A stretch of DNA of 64,000 bases from Iodobacter sp. (GCF_025352645.1 NZ_JANXSO010000175.1:1-64000), one strand, 5' to 3'. Positions 8,076 to 16,977 are shown, numbered from the stretch's first letter. A program made the numbers and translations. The notes: generated by a model from the sequence alone, not told the origin.

Positions 8076-9095
8076 CTACTTGCTTAAAATATACTTACGC
8101 ACTGCACTATTGTGCTCGTCTAAAGTATTAGAAAACACCGAGCTACCATCGCCTTTTGCTACAAAATAAAGGGCCGTTGTGGGGGCAGGATTGAGTGCAG
8201 CTTTAAGTGCAGCATCCCCTACCATAGCAATCGGAGTGGGTGGCAAACCACTACGGGTGTACGTGTTGTACGGCGTATCCGTGAGTAAATCTACTTTGCG
8301 TAAACGTCCATCCAGTGACTCCCCCACGCCATAGATCACGGCAGGGTCGGTTTGCAAGCGCATGCCAATACGCAAACGGTTCACAAATACACCCGCCACC
8401 AAGGGCCGATCACTGGCGCGGCCAGTTTCTTTTTCGACTAAAGAAGCCAAAATCAAGGCTTCATAAGGCGTTTTAAGCTGTACATTGGCGGAGCGCTCTG
8501 CCCACGCTTTATCTAATTTGGCTTGCATGCGCTGGTGGGATCTGGCCAGCAGTTTCAAATCTGAGCTGCCCTTATCCACATGATAGGTGTCAGGAAAAAA
8601 CAAGCCTTCTGGGCTAATTGCGCTCACACCCAGCTCTGCCAACAATTCTGTATCACTTAATAGGGCCGTATCATGGCGTAGATGCGGATTATTATTTAGT
8701 GACTTGCGCAGATCACGCCAGTTTGCCCCTTCAATCAAAGTAAACGTCAGCGTGGTGGTGTCGCCATTGCTCAGCTTTTCTAATAGCTGCCACGGGCTCA
8801 GCACGGTGCTTAAATTATAACTCCCCGCTTTAAGCTGCTTATCTTTACCGCTTATGCGGGCTAGCAGCAAAAAGGGGATGGGCTGATCAATCACCCCTTG
8901 CCTGACCAATTGATCGGCTACCTTTTTTACCCCGCCCGATTCAATAACAAAGTCTTGCGGCGTTTTATATACAAGCGGCGTGCTGGCGTATTGATATATC
9001 CAAACGCCAATAGCGCAGGCCAAGCCAATTAACAGCAGCATTAAGCGCCCAAGTAAACGAGAAAATCCGCCCTGTGGTTTTTTCTTTACAGCCAT
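8076..9095 (-). CDS. mltG: Endolytic murein transglycosylase MltG
   Basis: MltG is an inner-membrane-anchored lytic transglycosylase that cuts nascent glycan strands and is thought to terminate peptidoglycan polymerisation. One transmembrane segment lies at residues 15-34 after a short basic tail, followed by a LysM-like part (about 45-115) and the YceG catalytic domain. The catalytic Glu is in the motif LASLVEKETG (near residue 221). RLQTDPAVIYG, DTPYNTY and SGLPPTPI are also conserved. The length of 339 matches the family. In many bacteria pabC, tmk and holB flank it; here none do, so it is detached from the usual cluster. Confidence 0.95.
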   Translation of the reverse strand: MAVKKKPQGGFSRLLGRLMLLLIGLACAIGVWIYQYASTPLVYKTPQDFVIESGGVKKVADQLVRQGVIDQPIPFLLLARISGKDKQLKAGSYNLSTVLSPWQLLEKLSNGDTTTLTFTLIEGANWRDLRKSLNNNPHLRHDTALLSDTELLAELGVSAISPEGLFFPDTYHVDKGSSDLKLLARSHQRMQAKLDKAWAERSANVQLKTPYEALILASLVEKETGRASDRPLVAGVFVNRLRIGMRLQTDPAVIYGVGESLDGRLRKVDLLTDTPYNTYTRSGLPPTPIAMVGDAALKAALNPAPTTALYFVAKGDGSSVFSNTLDEHNSAVRKYILSK

Positions 9096-9191
9096 TCTGG
9101 CAATTTACCTTAAATATTGTTATTTAGAGTGACCTGCTTAAACCCAATCCTCTCCCACAAAGGGCGAGGGGTGTTATATCCAGCTTAAATT

Positions 9192-9288
9192 GACCTGATG
9201 ATGTCTCTTGCTCAAACAAAGCCATATATTGCATATATCCCTTCATATCGATCATCTCAGGTAAACCACAACAATGAGCAAGAGGCAT
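9192..9288. repeat. Nested inverted repeat in the mltG-yoaA gap
   Basis: ATGTCTCTTGCTCA (9201-9214) pairs with TGAGCAAGAGGCAT (9275-9288), 13 of 14 bases, enclosing about 60 bases. Inside, ACCTGATGAT (9192-9201) resembles the complement of ATCATCTCAGGT (9252-9263), and an AT-rich near-palindrome sits at 9223-9238. No open frame of note is present. It may be a small mobile-element remnant or a structured RNA segment; neither is shown. Confidence 0.45.
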
Positions 9289-9349
9289 AACTCAGATAAA
9301 TTGATAGGATGCTGCATAAACCCGCCATGAATCAGCTTTAGGGCATTTT

Positions 9350-11338
9350 TTATTCCGAGCTGTCTGTGGCAGGCGTCGGGCCCTTTACTTCTGTTCCTTC
9401 TAAGCCTTGCTGACGTTTCACTTCAAAAAATCGTTGTACCGTTGCCAATTCCCTAGATCTAAACATCGGCGGCAAGCTTTTCCAAATCATTTTTCCGTAT
9501 TGTTTTTCAACTAAGCGCTTATCCGCAATCATCAAAATACCAATATCGGTTTCATCCCGAATCAACCGCCCCGCGCCCTGTTTTAGGGTAATCGCCGCAT
9601 GCGGCACTTGATAATCCATAAAGGCACTGCGGCCCGATTTATTAATCTGCTCAATCCGCGCCGACAGCACCGGATCATCCGGCGGGCTAAAAGGCAGCTT
9701 ATCAATCACGACTAAAGAAAGCTGCTCGCCTTTTACATCGATACCTTCCCAAAACGTTTGGCTCGCTACTAAGATAGCATTGGGTGCTAGGCGAAACTTA
9801 TCCAGAAGCTCGGTACGCGAGCCTTGGCCTTGCAGAAACACCGGCCAATCTAGCCCTGCAGCCTTTAGCTTTTCTTGCACAATTTCATGCGCCTCACGCA
9901 TCGCGCGTAAGCTGGTAAACAGCAAGAAGGCATGGCCTTGGGTAGTCAACAGCAGCGGCCAAGCTTTTTCCATCACCTGTTTAGTAAAATCTGGCGCATT
10001 GGGCTCCGGCATATCTTGCGGCACATACAGCACGGCTTGTTGCTTGTAATCAAAAGGACTTTCCCAAGTGGCTTCAACCGCATCCCAAAGCCCCAGCTCG
10101 TGCTTAAAATGGTTGAAATGCCCATTTACCGCCAAAGTGGCCGAGGCAAACACCCAAGCGCGCGGGTGAGACTTAAGTTGCTTTTGAAACAACTGGGCGA
10201 TATTCAGCGGCGTGGCATGCAAGATCAAGCCATGCTGCAACACATCCACCCAATGCACGTTTTCTTCATCATCCCCAGCCATCCAGCGCTTGAGAATCGC
10301 CACGCTTTCTAGCGCCCGAATCTGGCAATTTTCTAGCCCTTCTGCCCGCTCAGATTGCTTACCAAGCAAATCGCAGAGCATGGCCAGCTTTTCAGCAACA
10401 AGCTCTAAAGCAGGCATAAATTCTGGATTTTGCTGCTGCAACTGATGCAGTGGCGAGCGCGTTGCATCGGACTTAAACACCAAGCGCAAATCTTTAACCG
10501 CTTTTTCTAAAGCCTCTGCCGCAGCGGGGAGCAGAATAAAATCTTTGGCCGCCACCAGCGCCTCAGCCCGCGAATCCCTGGCTAAATCAACCAGTTGCCC
10601 CGAAGTCAGTGTTTCACCAAAAAATAGGCTGGCGACTTCAGGCAGCTGATGCGCCTCATCAAAAATAACGGTATTACAGGCGGGGAGCAGCTCTCCCGCG
10701 CCTTCATCCTTTAACCACACATCGGCAAAGAATAGATGGTGGTTTACCACCACCACATCGGCCTCTTGCGCATCTTTACGCGCTTTTAGCACAAAGCAAT
10801 CTTTGTGGCTTGGACACTCTTGGCCTAAGCAATTATCCCGCGTAGAAGTAACATGGCCCCAAATCGGCGCGTTTTCTGCAACCCCTGGGCAGGCAGCCTT
10901 GTCGCCGGAAATAGCCGTCTTGGTATAGCGCTGCACTTTCACTAAATCGGCAATATCTTCTTTGCGCATAAAGCGTCCTTCTTGCTCGGTGCGCGCCAAA
11001 TGATAATGGCAAACATAATTCGAACGACCCTTTAATAAGGCAATCGTCACCGGCACCTGCAACACTTTACGCACCGTTGGAATATCACGGGCAAACAACT
11101 GATCTTGCAGTGTTTTAGTCCCCGTAGACACAATCACCTTGCCCCCAGACAGCAGTGCGGGCACCAAATAAGCAAAGGTTTTGCCGGTGCCAGTACCCGC
11201 CTCAGCAATCAACTGGCCTTGGTTCTTGATGGCAGTTTCCACAGCCTGCGCCATTTCTAATTGCTGCGTGCGCAATTTATAGCCGGGAAAAGCATCGGCA
11301 AAGGGGCCGTCGTCGGCAAAAACCGCATCAAGGGACAT
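9350..11338 (-). CDS. ATP-dependent helicase of the DinG/YoaA family
   Basis: This superfamily 2 XPD-like helicase unwinds DNA 5' to 3' and is implicated in repair and replication-fork rescue. It has the Walker A motif EAGTGTGKTFAYL, the helicase box VIFDEAHQLPE, QTFWEGIDVKG and the arginine-finger region QGAGRLIRDETD. Four cysteines that would bind an iron-sulfur cluster are visible: one in SNYVCHYH, one in KAACPG and two in NCLGQECPSHKDC. The frame is open 16 codons farther upstream, but the ATG at 11338 gives MSLDAVFADDGPF, which fits relatives; no strong ribosome site is seen. The 662-residue length fits YoaA rather than the longer E. coli DinG, so yoaA is the likelier orthologue. The long gap upstream carries the repeat element at 11408. 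Confidence 0.9.
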   Translation of the reverse strand: MSLDAVFADDGPFADAFPGYKLRTQQLEMAQAVETAIKNQGQLIAEAGTGTGKTFAYLVPALLSGGKVIVSTGTKTLQDQLFARDIPTVRKVLQVPVTIALLKGRSNYVCHYHLARTEQEGRFMRKEDIADLVKVQRYTKTAISGDKAACPGVAENAPIWGHVTSTRDNCLGQECPSHKDCFVLKARKDAQEADVVVVNHHLFFADVWLKDEGAGELLPACNTVIFDEAHQLPEVASLFFGETLTSGQLVDLARDSRAEALVAAKDFILLPAAAEALEKAVKDLRLVFKSDATRSPLHQLQQQNPEFMPALELVAEKLAMLCDLLGKQSERAEGLENCQIRALESVAILKRWMAGDDEENVHWVDVLQHGLILHATPLNIAQLFQKQLKSHPRAWVFASATLAVNGHFNHFKHELGLWDAVEATWESPFDYKQQAVLYVPQDMPEPNAPDFTKQVMEKAWPLLLTTQGHAFLLFTSLRAMREAHEIVQEKLKAAGLDWPVFLQGQGSRTELLDKFRLAPNAILVASQTFWEGIDVKGEQLSLVVIDKLPFSPPDDPVLSARIEQINKSGRSAFMDYQVPHAAITLKQGAGRLIRDETDIGILMIADKRLVEKQYGKMIWKSLPPMFRSRELATVQRFFEVKRQQGLEGTEVKGPTPATDSSE

Positions 11339-11407
11339 AAATGAAAACCAAAAAGCAAAGACAGGATTGTAACAAGATGACGGCACTTGCCTGTAAATTG
11401 ATTACTA

Positions 11408-11750
11408 ACTGATGTTACGCACAAGGACATTTAGTCCATGAAAAAAATAACCACGCATGCTCTTCAAGCGTCAACAGACACTAATAAGCACTTCATTTTA
11501 ATGGCTAACGGATGTTACGCATAAAGACTACTTGTCCACGAAAACACTATATTCACGAAAAAATGGGTCAAACAAGGATAATTTCCTTCTGTTTTTTTAG
11601 CATGATGCGTAGATGAGTTGCTTAATCACTATTTGATATTAAATATAATGATCCAAATTAATTCAAAAATAATGGCCATGCGGCATCTGTTTGTGCTTTT
11701 TGTGTTTTTAGTGGACTACTTATTTTTTGATCTTGTTGCGTAACATCAGT
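11408..11750. mobile_element. Non-autonomous element with 14-bp terminal inverted repeats
   Basis: ACTGATGTTACGCA at 11408-11421 is repeated in perfect inversion (TGCGTAACATCAGT) at 11737-11750, and the match continues imperfectly inwards (CAAG on both sides). A second, direct copy of the left end starts near 11509 (GGATGTTACGCATAAAGAC, then TTGTCCACGAAAA, compared with CACAAGGACAT, then TAGTCCATGAAAA). The 343-base interior has no open reading frame and is AT-rich. This fits a MITE or an internally deleted insertion sequence, possibly one copy nested in another. No clear target-site duplication is visible. The IS family is not assigned. It fills most of the 505-base gap between the helicase and dacB; the remainder (11751-11843) shows nothing recognisable. 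Confidence 0.65.
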
Positions 11751-11843
11751 GACTCAATAAAAAAAACACATGAATGTGAATAGCTTGCGCTAAGCCACGC
11801 CAACGGCGCTTGCACGGGTCGCTACATGTTTATCGCTACTAAT

Positions 11844-13277
11844 TTAATGCTTATTTTCATCTGCCCTAAGATGCGCAAAGCGCAGCACCGCATCGATCAC
11901 CGGCAGCCCCGCTGCCGCTTGTGGATGATTAATAAACACCACCACCACCAAAGTTTGGCCTTTGCTGTCTCTTACAAAACCCGCTGCAGCGCGAACATCG
12001 CGCAAAGTGCCGGTTTTGATATGCGCTTCACCGGCCATACTAGCGAGGCGTTTTTTCATCGTGCCATCTAGCGCTACCAGCGGCATGGAGGAAATAAACT
12101 CTGCGGCGTATGGGCCTTGCCAAGCATCAATGAGTAAATCCGCCATATGCCGTGCACTGATTTGCTCTTGCCTAGATAAACCCGAGCCGTTTTCCATCTT
12201 TAGCTCATCAAATATTTTGCCACGGCTGCTTAGCCAGCGGCTAACCGCCGCAAAAGATTTGGCGGAAGAATCTTTCCCAACCTCGCCAGCGCCCAAACTC
12301 AGGTAAAGCTGCCGCGCCATGGTGTTATTGCTAAATTTATTAATATCGCGAATCACGCTGGCCAAATCTGGCGAGCGATTCGTTAATAAGAGTTGCGCAT
12401 CGCTTGGTACTACGCCAGCCCGATTCACCCCCGTAATTACTCCACCCTGCTCCGCCCATAGGCTGCGAAATAAGCTGGCGGTATAGCTAGGGTGATCGAG
12501 CAGCGCCAAATAGCGCTCAGTGCTGCAGCCCATAGGCATGCTGCCGCTTAAGCTAATTTTGGCGCTACTGCCTTGGTTATCGATGTTGAGCTGGAGTTTG
12601 TTTTTTAATGCGGCACAATTACCCGCAGGGCCGCTACTGAGGCGGTTATCTAATTGCACGGTGGCCAAATTAGGCTCTAGCGATGCAACAACCCCACTGG
12701 CCTCGCTACGTAAGGACAGGCGCACACTTTTTAAATTACTAAGTAAGCTATCAGGCGTGACTAAAAAAGGCCGATACGGCTCTTCACCATCATCGTCATA
12801 GGCGCTTGTATCTGCGCCTTGGCTAAAATAGCTGCGATCAAGAACTAAATCGCCCCTGATCTCTCTGACACCTGCGATCTTTAAATCGCGCAGCATTAGC
12901 CAAAACCGCTCTAAATTCAGTTTTGGATCACCGTATCCCTTTATGTAAAGATCGCCGTTTAAAATGCCATTTACAGGCTTGGCGCTTGAGTAGACTTCCG
13001 TGTTCCACTGATAAGCTGGGCCTAAAAGCGACAATCCAGCGTAGCTTGTCACCAGTTTCATGGTAGATGCTGGGCTGGCGGGCTTATCACCCTGATAATA
13101 GAGTGCTGGTAAAGACGATTGCAGCGGTACAATCGCCAAACTTAAAGCCTCAGCGGGCAATTTAGCCGCCTTAAGAGCGCTTAAAATTTCAGCAGGTAGC
13201 TCGGCAGCGTGGGCTTGACCCATGCTTAGCGCGCAAAAGAGAAATAACTTTTTTAAGCTTATTTGGGTATTTTTCAA
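11844..13277 (-). CDS. dacB: D-alanyl-D-alanine carboxypeptidase/endopeptidase (PBP4, peptidase S13)
   Basis: This periplasmic penicillin-binding protein trims peptidoglycan peptides and cuts cross-links. The three active-site motifs are present: SxxK in PASTMKLVTSYAGL (Ser near residue 70), SxN in KFSNNTMARQL and KTG in HIKTGTLRDVRAAAGF. A signal peptide (KKLFLFCALSMGQAHA) precedes AELPAEI. The frame extends to an ATG at 13316, but a TTG at 13277 is preferred: it overlaps the previous stop as TTGA, has AAGGGATC just upstream, and places the signal peptide at the N-terminus (478 residues or so). The large inserted domain between SxxK and SxN is typical of class C PBPs. It is probably co-translated with the small gene upstream. 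Confidence 0.92.
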   Translation of the reverse strand: MKNTQISLKKLFLFCALSMGQAHAAELPAEILSALKAAKLPAEALSLAIVPLQSSLPALYYQGDKPASPASTMKLVTSYAGLSLLGPAYQWNTEVYSSAKPVNGILNGDLYIKGYGDPKLNLERFWLMLRDLKIAGVREIRGDLVLDRSYFSQGADTSAYDDDGEEPYRPFLVTPDSLLSNLKSVRLSLRSEASGVVASLEPNLATVQLDNRLSSGPAGNCAALKNKLQLNIDNQGSSAKISLSGSMPMGCSTERYLALLDHPSYTASLFRSLWAEQGGVITGVNRAGVVPSDAQLLLTNRSPDLASVIRDINKFSNNTMARQLYLSLGAGEVGKDSSAKSFAAVSRWLSSRGKIFDELKMENGSGLSRQEQISARHMADLLIDAWQGPYAAEFISSMPLVALDGTMKKRLASMAGEAHIKTGTLRDVRAAAGFVRDSKGQTLVVVVFINHPQAAAGLPVIDAVLRFAHLRADENKH

Positions 13278-13486
13278 GAAGATCCCTTTTTGTGAGCGGC
13301 CTGACGCGCTTGCCAAGCGGCATAATCAACAAGGTATTGAGCGCGTAAAACATAATAAATATCAAAGACACAGCTATCCCCACAGCCGCTTCCACAGCAG
13401 GATTCAAACTCTGGCTCTATCGGCGCTTCGGGTGGTGGATCGTTTTCGAACTGATTATCTAGTGGCTGCATCATGGTAGAATTCAT
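13274..13486 (-). CDS. Small oxidoreductase-like (PF09791-type) protein
   Basis: This 70-residue protein carries the signature PPPEAPIEPEFESCCGSGC then CVFDIYY, the cysteine-rich N-terminal domain found on some oxidoreductases (OXLD1 in eukaryotes) and as stand-alone proteins in betaproteobacteria. Five cysteines lie within about 11 residues, suggesting metal or redox chemistry, though no function is established. ATG codons at 13486, 13474 and 13471 are possible; the first would leave only two bases to the divergent dnaX start, so one of the inner ones is plausible. Its TGA overlaps the TTG start of dacB by 4 bases, indicating translational coupling. Confidence 0.8.
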   Translation of the reverse strand: MNSTMMQPLDNQFENDPPPEAPIEPEFESCCGSGCGDSCVFDIYYVLRAQYLVDYAAWQARQAAHKKGSS

Positions 13487-13488
13487 CT

Positions 13489-15243
13489 ATGGCTTATCAA
13501 GTACTGGCACGCAAATGGCGGCCCAAATCATTCTCCCAACTGGTTGGGCAAGAACACGTGATCAAAGCGTTGGCAAATGCCTTCGAAAATGATCGATTAC
13601 ATCACGCCTATCTCTTAACCGGCACACGCGGCGTGGGTAAAACCACCATCGCGCGGATTATGGCAAAAGCGCTGAACTGTGAAACCGGCGTCACCGCCAC
13701 ACCCTGCGGTGTGTGCTCGGCGTGTACGCAGATTGACGCGGGGCGCTTTGTTGATCTTTTAGAGATCGACGCAGCATCGAACACCGGTATCGACAATATT
13801 CGCGAAGTGCTCGACAACGCGCAGTATTCACCGACCGCCGGGCGGTTCAAAGTGTACATCATCGACGAAGTACACATGCTGTCAAAAAATGCCTTTAACG
13901 CCATGCTTAAAACGCTGGAAGAGCCACCTGCCCACGTTAAATTTATTTTAGCCACTACCGATCCGCAAAAAGTCCCCATCACGGTATTGAGCCGCTGTTT
14001 ACAATTCTCCCTGCGCCAAATGACGCCACAGCAAGTTTCCGGCCATTTGCAACAGGTATTAGGTGCAGAAAACATCCCTTTTGAGCAGGGTGCGCTGAAT
14101 ATTCTAGGCCATGCGGCCAATGGCTCGATGCGCGATGCGCTCAGCCTATTAGATCAAGCCATTGCCTATGGTGGCGGCGATGTTGGCGAATTAGCCGTGC
14201 GCGCCATGCTGGGCGCGGTAGACCAAAGTTATTTATTTGAAATTTTAGAAGCACTTATCGCAGGTGATGGCGCAGCGGTTTTAGCCAGCGCCGATGCCAT
14301 TGCTGGCCGAGGTTTATCCTACGAATCTGCGCTGCATGAGCTAGCCCATTTGCTGCATCAAATTGCCGTGGCCCAAGCCGTGCCTAAAGCATTGGCAGAC
14401 GATTTGCCCCAGCGTGAGCAAATTGCCGCACTTGCCCTCGCCATGAGCCCCGAAGACACGCAGCTCTATTACCAGATTGCCCTGCATGGCCGCCGTGATT
14501 TGCCACTTGCCCCCGATGAATACGCGGGCTTTAGCATGACGCTACTGCGCATGCTGGCCTTCGCGCCTGCGGCGGCTAGTTTTATATCACCAGTAGCACC
14601 TAATTTGATATCGCCAGCGGCGGCTAATCAAGCATCTTCTGTGACATCAAGCCAAACAGCTGCTTCAACACCTAATCAAACATCTCCGGCAAATGTAGAG
14701 CAGCCAGAGCAAACAGCACCAGCCCCTGCACCACGCCCAAGCCCAGCTACGCCTGCCCCGCAGCAAGCAGCGCCACGCCCACCGATCAGCGATGAGCCGC
14801 ATTACGATGCACCGCCTTGGCACGAGGAAGAACACGCCGCGCCAGCACCCGCCGCTCAAGCCGCCCCTTTTAAAGGAGACTGGCGTGCGCTGATCTTGCA
14901 GCTTAAGCTGGGTGCCGCAGGAATGCTCGCGCAAAACGCCGAATTGCTGGGTTATACCGATAGCTCGATCGAACTATTAGTAGGTGAAGAGCACATCGCA
15001 GTAGCAAGCCGTGCTTATCAAGAAAAGCTACGTGAAGCGCTCAGCAATCACTTTGGCAAAGATATTTTACTGACCATCACCCTTGGCTCAGCCAGTGGCG
15101 ACACCCCTGCAGCCATCGCCTTAAGGGAGAAAATGGCACGCCTTGCCAGCGCAACACAATCGATTCAAAACGATCCCTTTGTACAATCAGTAGTTCGGGA
15201 TTTTGGCGCAACGGTGATCCCTGATTCAATCAAGCCCTTATAA
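13489..15243 (+). CDS. dnaX: DNA polymerase III subunits gamma and tau
   Basis: This is the ATPase of the clamp loader, which loads the sliding clamp and, as tau, couples polymerase and helicase. Walker A is GTRGVGKTT (residues 45-53). Zinc-binding cysteines lie at 64, 73, 76 and 79, Walker B is DEVHM near 126, and the SRC motif is in VLSRCLQF. A Pro/Ala/Gln-rich linker (about 365-450) leads to the tau C-terminal domain beginning near FKGDWRALILQL. I saw no clear AAAAAAG slippery site in the linker, so a separate gamma by frameshift is not supported. It is the first gene of the conserved dnaX-ebfC-recR run. Confidence 0.96.
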   Translation: MAYQVLARKWRPKSFSQLVGQEHVIKALANAFENDRLHHAYLLTGTRGVGKTTIARIMAKALNCETGVTATPCGVCSACTQIDAGRFVDLLEIDAASNTGIDNIREVLDNAQYSPTAGRFKVYIIDEVHMLSKNAFNAMLKTLEEPPAHVKFILATTDPQKVPITVLSRCLQFSLRQMTPQQVSGHLQQVLGAENIPFEQGALNILGHAANGSMRDALSLLDQAIAYGGGDVGELAVRAMLGAVDQSYLFEILEALIAGDGAAVLASADAIAGRGLSYESALHELAHLLHQIAVAQAVPKALADDLPQREQIAALALAMSPEDTQLYYQIALHGRRDLPLAPDEYAGFSMTLLRMLAFAPAAASFISPVAPNLISPAAANQASSVTSSQTAASTPNQTSPANVEQPEQTAPAPAPRPSPATPAPQQAAPRPPISDEPHYDAPPWHEEEHAAPAPAAQAAPFKGDWRALILQLKLGAAGMLAQNAELLGYTDSSIELLVGEEHIAVASRAYQEKLREALSNHFGKDILLTITLGSASGDTPAAIALREKMARLASATQSIQNDPFVQSVVRDFGATVIPDSIKPL

Positions 15244-15270
15244 AGCAATTAGCAACATATGCTGTAAAGA

Positions 15271-15300
15271 TTTTGTAGGGTGGGCTCTTGCCCACGCAGC
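15271..15300. repeat. Dispersed palindrome GTGGGC-tctt-GCCCAC
   Basis: TAGGGTGGGC (hairpin arm 15280-15285) and GCCCACGC (arm from 15290) form a short GC-rich hairpin between dnaX and ebfC. The same two blocks occur in inverse orientation at 18103-18130. This resembles the common proteobacterial dispersed repeat with the core AGGGTGGGC...GCCCACGC. Confidence 0.5.
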
Positions 15301-15345
15301 AATTTATTTAATTTCTGTAAGCAGTTTAACCAAGGAGTAACAACA

Positions 15346-15675
15346 ATGTTTGGTAAAGCCGGCATGGGCAATCTGATGAAACAAGCCCAACAAATGCAAG
15401 AAAACATGGAAAAAGCCAAGAACGAGTTGGCAACAGTCGAAGTAGAAGGCCAAGCCGGAGCAGGCATGGTTAAAGTGGTGATAACTTGCGCCAATGTGGT
15501 CAAACGCGTCAGCTTGGATGACAGCCTGCTTAGCGATGATAAAGATATGCTAGAAGACCTGATCGCCGCAGCCTTTAACGATGCAGTGCGTAAGGCAGAA
15601 ACCACATCTGCAGCAAAAATGGCGGGCTTTACCGCCGGCATGCAACTGCCACCTGGCTTTAAAATGCCGTTTTAA
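15346..15675 (+). CDS. ebfC: Nucleoid-associated protein of the YbaB/EbfC family
   Basis: This small dimeric DNA-binding protein (109 residues) is usually encoded between dnaX and recR, exactly as here. The N-terminal [19 protein letters not shown] helix, the central [16 protein letters not shown] strand segment and the tail [12 protein letters not shown] are family features. The frame is open 22 codons upstream, but AAGGAG at 15332-15337 marks the ATG at 15346. It binds DNA and affects nucleoid structure or recombination; its exact role is debated. Confidence 0.96.
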   Translation: MFGKAGMGNLMKQAQQMQENMEKAKNELATVEVEGQAGAGMVKVVITCANVVKRVSLDDSLLSDDKDMLEDLIAAAFNDAVRKAETTSAAKMAGFTAGMQLPPGFKMPF

Positions 15676-15700
15676 TCCTTATTAAGCAGCCGAAAGAATT

Positions 15701-15829
15701 AAAACCCAAGTCTTGAACCACGGAGAAAAAGGAGAACACAGAGGCCCACGGAGCAACCCAAAATAAACGGTTGTTTCTCCGTGAAACTCCATGCTCTCCG
15801 TGCCCTCTGTGGTTCAAGATTTGGGTTTT
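15701..15829. repeat. 129-bp element with 25-bp terminal inverted repeats
   Basis: AAAACCCAAGTCTTGAACCA at 15701 continues to 15725 and pairs with its complement at 15805-15829, 23 of 25 bases. The interior is a purine-rich set of ACGGAG and ACAGAGG words, of the kind seen in dispersed accacagag-type bacterial repeats. It sits between ebfC and recR without separating them from a shared strand. A folded transcript would make a very stable hairpin. Confidence 0.6.
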
Positions 15830-15876
15830 GTATTTAGACTTTACTCATTCATATTTTTTTGCACGTAAAGAGCACT

Positions 15877-16473
15877 ATGTCCACGCCTCCATCGCTGCAT
15901 GCACTGATCAGTGCTTTAAAAACCCTGCCTGGCATTGGCCCAAAATCCGCGCAAAGGATGGCTTTTTATTTGATGCAGCGCGATCAAAAAGGCGCGGCGG
16001 ATTTAGCCACGGCGCTGAATAATGCACTGGGCAAACTCAAACACTGCAGCCTGTGTAATACCTTTGCCGAAGTGGATCTGTGCGACATCTGTAGCGATGA
16101 TAAACGCCAGCACAATCTGCTCTGCGTGGTTGAAATGCCAACGGATCTGATGATGCTGGAGCAAACACTGGCTTTTCATGGCCGCTACTTTGTCTTGATG
16201 GGCCGACTTAGCCCGCTGGATGGTATTGGCCCTGGCGATATTGCCTTGCAAAGGCTGCTAGAGCGCGCCAGCGATGGCATTGTAGAAGAAGTGATTTTAG
16301 CCACCAATTTCACCACCGAAGGCGAAGCCACCGCCCACTATTTAGCCGAAATGTTGCGCGCACGTGGGCTAAAAGTCAGCCGTATCGCCCGTGGCATGCC
16401 AGTTGGCGGCGAACTAGAGCACGTCGATGCAGGTACGCTAGCCCAAGCCATGTTAGAGCGGCGCAGCGTTTAA
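15877..16473 (+). CDS. recR: Recombination mediator RecR
   Basis: RecR forms a ring that, with RecO and RecF, loads RecA onto SSB-covered single-stranded DNA. The N-terminal helix-hairpin-helix reads [16 protein letters not shown] (residues 17-32). A zinc finger has cysteines at 57, 60, 69 and 72 (HCSLCN and LCDIC), followed by the TOPRIM core [15 protein letters not shown] and the C-terminal [18 protein letters not shown]. An open frame starts at 15859, but the ATG at 15877 follows AAAGAG and gives 198 residues, the normal length. The stop is one base from the convergent SMR gene. Confidence 0.96.
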   Translation: MSTPPSLHALISALKTLPGIGPKSAQRMAFYLMQRDQKGAADLATALNNALGKLKHCSLCNTFAEVDLCDICSDDKRQHNLLCVVEMPTDLMMLEQTLAFHGRYFVLMGRLSPLDGIGPGDIALQRLLERASDGIVEEVILATNFTTEGEATAHYLAEMLRARGLKVSRIARGMPVGGELEHVDAGTLAQAMLERRSV

Positions 16474-16474
16474 A

Positions 16475-16807
16475 CTAATGCGTCGACATTTTAGAAAACA
16501 GCTGTAGCACCACCACGCCGCTCACAATCAAACTTAAACCAATAATCGCGGGCCAATCTGGCTTTTGCCCATAGAGCAACATGGCCACCACAGTCACCAG
16601 CATAATACCCATCCCCGACCATATGGCATAAGCCATCCCCACTGGCACACTTTTTAGCACTATAGACAGCAGCCAAAACGCCACACCATAGCCAATCACC
16701 ACTACCAAACTAGGCATCAAGCGGCTAAAGCCTTCAGTCGCCTTTAACGCCGAAGTGGCCACCACCTCCGCCACAATTGCCAGCGCTAATAATAAATATG
16801 CATTCAT
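16475..16807 (-). CDS. Small multidrug resistance (SMR) family efflux protein
   Basis: This 110-residue, four-helix inner-membrane protein works as a dimer, exchanging protons for cationic compounds. The essential Glu14 lies in [15 protein letters not shown], and helix 3 has [14 protein letters not shown] with the GMG-type motif. The C-terminal helix is [17 protein letters not shown]. The pattern fits the EmrE/QacE branch (multidrug) or the closely related Gdx guanidinium exporters; sequence inspection alone cannot decide. It ends one base from recR, converging with it, and has its own region upstream. Confidence 0.92.
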   Translation of the reverse strand: MNAYLLLALAIVAEVVATSALKATEGFSRLMPSLVVVIGYGVAFWLLSIVLKSVPVGMAYAIWSGMGIMLVTVVAMLLYGQKPDWPAIIGLSLIVSGVVVLQLFSKMSTH

Positions 16808-16820
16808 AGATAAACACCCA

Positions 16821-16955
16821 AAAACAAGCCCACCATCTTACGATAAGTGGGCTTGTTGTAATGGGCGAATAATTACTAGTCGGCTGCTTAACTGAAGCTT
16901 CTATAACGAAGACAGGGCACATGTCTAGCCTAATCCGCCGCTTCAGTAGCGGCGG
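16821..16955 (-). terminator. Terminator region of the sugar ABC operon
   Basis: Read on the minus strand, AACAAGCCCAC (16857-16847) and GTGGGCTTGTT (16833-16823) form an 11-base stem followed by TTT. This is a good intrinsic terminator for leftward transcription. Closer to the ATPase stop codon, CCGCCGCT/AGCGGCGG (16935-16942 with 16948-16955) makes a second stable hairpin without a T tract. Both would protect or end the operon mRNA before the SMR gene. Confidence 0.7.
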
Positions 16956-16977
16956 TTAAGTCCAACAAGCTACCATG

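Noticed and set aside
13608..14120. 170-codon minus-strand open frame inside dnaX
   Set aside because: It lies antisense to the conserved ATPase domain, has no ribosome site or recognisable motif, and has the composition expected of a shadow frame.
13489..15243. Programmed frameshift site in dnaX producing gamma
   Set aside because: No A-rich slippery heptamer followed by a stem was seen in the linker; the only short A run near 13975 is within the ATPase domain.
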